Positions 14,123 through 16,870 of a stretch of DNA of 16,870 nt are shown here, one piece after another (the first letter of the stretch is position 1; every line of letters starts with the position of its first letter). The notes beneath the pieces were generated by a model. The model searched no databases. It had not been told where the DNA came from and worked only from the letters and a program-made list of their open reading frames with translations. The translations under genes were made by a program, and so were the position numbers. Source of the DNA: an uncultured Gammaproteobacteria bacterium (lineage in GTDB: Bacteria; Pseudomonadota; Gammaproteobacteria; GCA-001735895); assembly GCA_945787265.1 (NCBI GenBank), contig CALZHS010000004.1:1-16870 (forward strand). Reading direction: 5' to 3'.

Positions 14123-15816
14123 TCGGCAATAAACTGGCAATCACGCCCTGAATTCTTGGCCTTGTACAAGGCCTTATCGGCGCGCTCGTATATCGACTCG
14201 ACATCATCACCGTCGCGGGTTTCGGTGATTCCAGCCGACAATGTCAGGGTTACCGGCTCGCCCTTGAAATGAAAACTGCTGGCAGCGATGCCGGCGCGCA
14301 TTTTTTCTACCAGCTTGCTGGCATTGTCTTGCGCAGTGCTGGTCAGCAACAGCACGAATTCCTCGCCGCCGATACGGAATACATAATCTGACTGGCGTAC
14401 ATAAGTCGTCATCAGCTGCGCAACAAGTTTCAATGCCTTGTCGCCAGCGTTGTGCCCATAGGTATCATTGATCCGCTTGAAGTGATCGATGTCGAGAATG
14501 ACGTAGCTGAAAAGTGTTTCGTAGCGGCTCCAGCGGGCGAGTTCCTGTTGAATACGTTCATCGTAAGCCATGCGGCTGTAAACCCCGGTGAGCGCATCGT
14601 AAAGTAGTTTGGTCCGGTTCTCCTGTAGCATGACCTGTAATTCCTGGGTCTCCTGCTCCATCTGCGAGAGCTGCTCGGTAAGCTTCAGGTTACGCTCCGC
14701 GGTCGCTTCGTGGCGCTCGTCAAAGCGCTCCGCAAAATCATCGACGCCACCGCCAATATCGTCAATGTTCTTTGAAATCTCGGACTTCAACTCCTGCAGA
14801 TCATTGCTGGACTGGGAGTTTTTTTGAATCAGCTCGATGCCTTCCTGCACAAAACTTTGTAACGACTTGGCATCCTCGTAGTTGGACTCCTGGTCCTTCT
14901 GGTCTTCATTGATGGCCTGGGTTACGTCACCCAGTTGTTCGGTAACCTTGACGACAAAGTTTTCAAGCTCGCGTTTTTCCTGCTCGAGATTTTTAAGTGA
15001 ACTCGAAATCGAGTTGACGATGTCGTTTAGGGTATCGGTCCATTGCTCATCTTCAACGCCTTCGTGAACGCGGGTCTGGATCTCCCGGGTGGCGCTGTCT
15101 GCGCCCTGGATAAGCGCGAGTTTTTCGAGCAGGGTGGTCATCATCTGATCGGATTGAGCGCCGTTGGAATTCGAGCTGATTTGCGAGTTGATCAGGCTGG
15201 CCAGGGCATTCAGATCCTGCTCCCTTACTTCACCGCTATCACCCGTCAACGCGCGTGCCTTTTCTAAAGTAGATTCGTCAAGGTCGAGTAACTGCAGTAA
15301 CGGCAGGATAGAACTGGAAGCTGTACCCCTGGTGTTATTACCGCCAAAATTCTCGTTGATGAGAGCGGAAAGCTTCTGAATGTAGGCGCTTACCGAATCA
15401 CGATCGTGCCCGTTGGCGACCGAAATCAGCAACTCCGAGCAGATTTCCTTCAACTGGCCGCGCTGGGTTGCGTTGAAGTGAATGTTCTGCAGCAGCTCAA
15501 GCATTAGCATGACGGGATCAGAACGACGCGATTTACCGTCTTTTTTGGGGCTATCGAGCGATGCGACGATTTCGGCAAGCTTTGGCAGTGCCGCGGCAAG
15601 TTTTTCGTCATGCTTATCCCGCGACAGTTCCTGTATGCTGCGTAACTGCTGGTCGAGCCCGCTATCGAGCCCGCGGCCGGCAATACTCAGGCGGCTGATT
15701 GCGGTACGCAGCAGCGCCTCGCACTGCACCCACTGCTGCTCGCGCGTCTCAAGATCCTTGAGGACGTCTTGATATCTCGACTTCCAGTCGGTATTTTGAT
15801 CGACTTTGTGCAGCAT
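14119..15816 (-). CDS. Soluble diguanylate cyclase (GGEEF) with long N-terminal helical region
   Basis: A 565-residue enzyme that should make cyclic di-GMP from two GTP. The GGDEF domain lies at about 404-565: DALTGVYSR near 407, metal-binding DIDHFKRIND near 442-451, the active-site loop GGEEF at 483-487, and SAGI later. An RQSD inhibitory I-site (474-477) stands at the correct distance before GGEEF, so product feedback is likely. Residues 1-400 have no membrane helix and are predicted mostly helical: an N-terminal WKSRYQDVLKDLETREQQW segment, an acidic central part, then long heptad-like stretches (about 260-400), suited to dimerisation and signal input. No known sensor domain is recognised. 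The ATG at 15816 follows an AGGGA-like site. Confidence 0.93.
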   Translation of the reverse strand: MLHKVDQNTDWKSRYQDVLKDLETREQQWVQCEALLRTAISRLSIAGRGLDSGLDQQLRSIQELSRDKHDEKLAAALPKLAEIVASLDSPKKDGKSRRSDPVMLMLELLQNIHFNATQRGQLKEICSELLISVANGHDRDSVSAYIQKLSALINENFGGNNTRGTASSSILPLLQLLDLDESTLEKARALTGDSGEVREQDLNALASLINSQISSNSNGAQSDQMMTTLLEKLALIQGADSATREIQTRVHEGVEDEQWTDTLNDIVNSISSSLKNLEQEKRELENFVVKVTEQLGDVTQAINEDQKDQESNYEDAKSLQSFVQEGIELIQKNSQSSNDLQELKSEISKNIDDIGGGVDDFAERFDERHEATAERNLKLTEQLSQMEQETQELQVMLQENRTKLLYDALTGVYSRMAYDERIQQELARWSRYETLFSYVILDIDHFKRINDTYGHNAGDKALKLVAQLMTTYVRQSDYVFRIGGEEFVLLLTSTAQDNASKLVEKMRAGIAASSFHFKGEPVTLTLSAGITETRDGDDVESIYERADKALYKAKNSGRDCQFIAD

Positions 15817-15929
15817 CTTCTCAGTATCCCTGCCCCTTAAACCTAACGGGCCCGCGGTGAAGGCAGATATTTACCCTGTTATTGTGGCTCTCTGTTTATC
15901 GGCTATGAGTGAGAATTTATAAGTAAAAT
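15817..15929. promoter_or_regulatory. Divergent diguanylate cyclase / Rieske intergenic region
   Basis: The 113-base gap must drive both genes. For the Rieske gene, TTGTGG (15882-15887) and TATGAG (15904-15909) with 16-base spacing make a fair sigma-70 match. A closer TATAAG at 15918-15923 would produce an almost leaderless message. A GC-rich palindrome CGGGCCCG (15847-15854) lies on the cyclase side. None of these is strong. Confidence 0.25.
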
Positions 15930-16274
15930 ATGAAGAATTTATTGTTTATCTGCACACTGGAAAACTTGTCCGACCCGGGCTCCTACGGATTTTCACTGGA
16001 TTTTGCCGGAAAAACGGTCGACGGATTCGTGGTACGGCGTGATGGGGAATGCTTTGGATATCGTAACAGCTGCCCGCACACCGGCTCACCGCTGGACTGG
16101 GTCGAGCACCAGTTCCTCGATATAGAGGGCAGCCTGATCCAGTGTGCGGTGCACGACGCACGCTTTCTGATCGATACCGGGGAGTGCGTTATGGGGCCCT
16201 GTCCGGGGGAAAGCCTGGAGTCCCTGCCGATCAGGGTAAAAGGCGATAAGATCTACCTGCTGGGTGACGCGTAG
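15930..16274 (+). CDS. Small Rieske [2Fe-2S] protein
   Basis: A 114-residue protein consisting of one Rieske domain. The cluster ligands are visible as CPHTG (C48, H50) and CAVHD (C72, H75), 21 residues apart, followed by the usual GECVMGPCPGESLESLPI stretch. It lacks a signal peptide, membrane anchor or oxygenase catalytic domain, so it is probably a soluble electron carrier of the ferredoxin type, like the small Rieske proteins that serve dioxygenases or act alone. Two further cysteines, C86 and C91, surround the glycine-proline turn. No partner enzyme is in the window. The gene ends 22 bases inside the convergent rimO gene. The Shine-Dalgarno site is weak. Confidence 0.9.
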   Translation: MKNLLFICTLENLSDPGSYGFSLDFAGKTVDGFVVRRDGECFGYRNSCPHTGSPLDWVEHQFLDIEGSLIQCAVHDARFLIDTGECVMGPCPGESLESLPIRVKGDKIYLLGDA

Positions 16275-16870
16275 AGATCGTACTCGTCGGCAGCACTTAT
16301 CTCGACTCGGCAGAATTCACCTAGTGGCAACGGGCTATCTGTTTCAATGTGAACCACGCCGTCAATCTCGGGCGCATCGGCATAACTGCGCCCGAGGTAA
16401 CCGCTGTCGTTGCTCGTTTCTACCAGTACGGTCATTTGCTGGCCAATGCGTTGCTGCAATTTTTGCGCACTGATCTCCTGCTGTTTGAGCATGAAGCGGT
16501 GATAACGCTCCTGCTTGAGTGACTCGGGCACCGGATTCGCAAATGCGTTCGCGGCTGCGCCCTCGACCGCCGAATAGGTGAAACAGCCGACGCGGTCAAG
16601 TGCCGCGACTTCCAGAAACTCGAGTAGCTGCTCGAAGTCAGCATCGGTCTCGCCCGGAAATCCGACGATAAAGGTGCTGCGGATAGCAATTTCGGGACAA
16701 ATTTTGCGCCATTTCAGAATTCTGTCGAGCATGCGATCACGATTTCCCGGCCTTTTCATAGACTTCAGGATACCTGGGCTTGCGTGCTGCATCGGGATAT
16801 CCAGGTAAGGCAGAATAGCGCCGTCAGCCATCAGCGGAATCACGTCATCGACGTGCGGGTACGGGTAAAC
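16253..16870 (-). CDS. rimO: Ribosomal protein uS12 methylthiotransferase RimO, 3' half
   Basis: RimO is a radical-SAM methylthiotransferase that adds a methylthio group to an aspartate of ribosomal protein S12. The frame runs off the right edge; the visible 205 residues are the C-terminal part of a protein usually near 440. The GTG at 16843 is not the start, since upstream codons read VYPYPHVDD, a known RimO block. Radical-SAM core pieces seen are ILPYLDIPMQHASPGILK, MKRPGNRDRML, IRSTFIVGFPGETDADF and DRVGCFTYSAVEGAAAN. The TRAM RNA/protein-binding domain covers about the last 65 residues (MTVLVE through GRSYADAPEIDG to DEYDLYASPSR). The three SAM-cluster cysteines and the UPF0004 domain lie outside the window. 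It overlaps the Rieske gene tail to tail. Confidence 0.96.
   Translation of the reverse strand, partial: VYPYPHVDDVIPLMADGAILPYLDIPMQHASPGILKSMKRPGNRDRMLDRILKWRKICPEIAIRSTFIVGFPGETDADFEQLLEFLEVAALDRVGCFTYSAVEGAAANAFANPVPESLKQERYHRFMLKQQEISAQKLQQRIGQQMTVLVETSNDSGYLGRSYADAPEIDGVVHIETDSPLPLGEFCRVEISAADEYDLYASPSR

Overview
The window looks like ordinary chromosomal sequence of a gammaproteobacterium. The gatCAB operon diverges from mreBCD, and both sets of proteins, together with RNase D, BolA/IbaG and RimO, read as gammaproteobacterial. I cannot place it below class. Genes are packed tightly with overlaps of 1-22 bases or gaps of a few bases. I see no mobile element, tRNA, rRNA or CRISPR array.

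Layout. (a) 2-3054, plus strand: a thiamine uptake and salvage operon. It holds the 3' part of the permease gene thiP, the ATPase gene thiQ, a choline/thiamine-kinase-like phosphotransferase and a DMT (EamA) transporter, each overlapping the next. (b) 9457-3051, minus strand: gatC-gatA-gatB (transamidosome for Gln/Asn-tRNA), a 110-aa protein of unknown function, a YgfF-like short-chain dehydrogenase, and a 700-aa fusion of a DnaQ-type exonuclease, two CBS domains and a DUF294 nucleotidyltransferase. (c) 9670-13205, plus strand: mreB-mreC-mreD (rod-shape elongasome), then rnd (RNase D). (d) 13206-13421: a 216-base stretch with no convincing gene and possible remnants of one. (e) 13422-15816: a periplasmic FliL-like protein divergent from a BolA-family protein, which converges on a soluble diguanylate cyclase. 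(f) 15930 to the end: a small Rieske protein convergent with, and overlapping, the 3' half of rimO.

How the genes work together. The left block should import thiamine and phosphorylate it. However, ThiP seems to lack about 45-50 residues near its C terminus, and ThiQ has an altered D-loop, so the transporter may be decaying or divergent. The gat and mre blocks are housekeeping. The right block has a loose iron-sulfur theme (BolA, Rieske, RimO) and one c-di-GMP enzyme.

The items I find most worth checking are the exonuclease-CBS-DUF294 fusion, the apparent ThiP deletion, the FliL-like protein with a cleavable signal peptide and no flagellar neighbours, the unexplained 110-aa protein, and the broken-looking stretch after rnd. 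I did not find a clear new multigene system.
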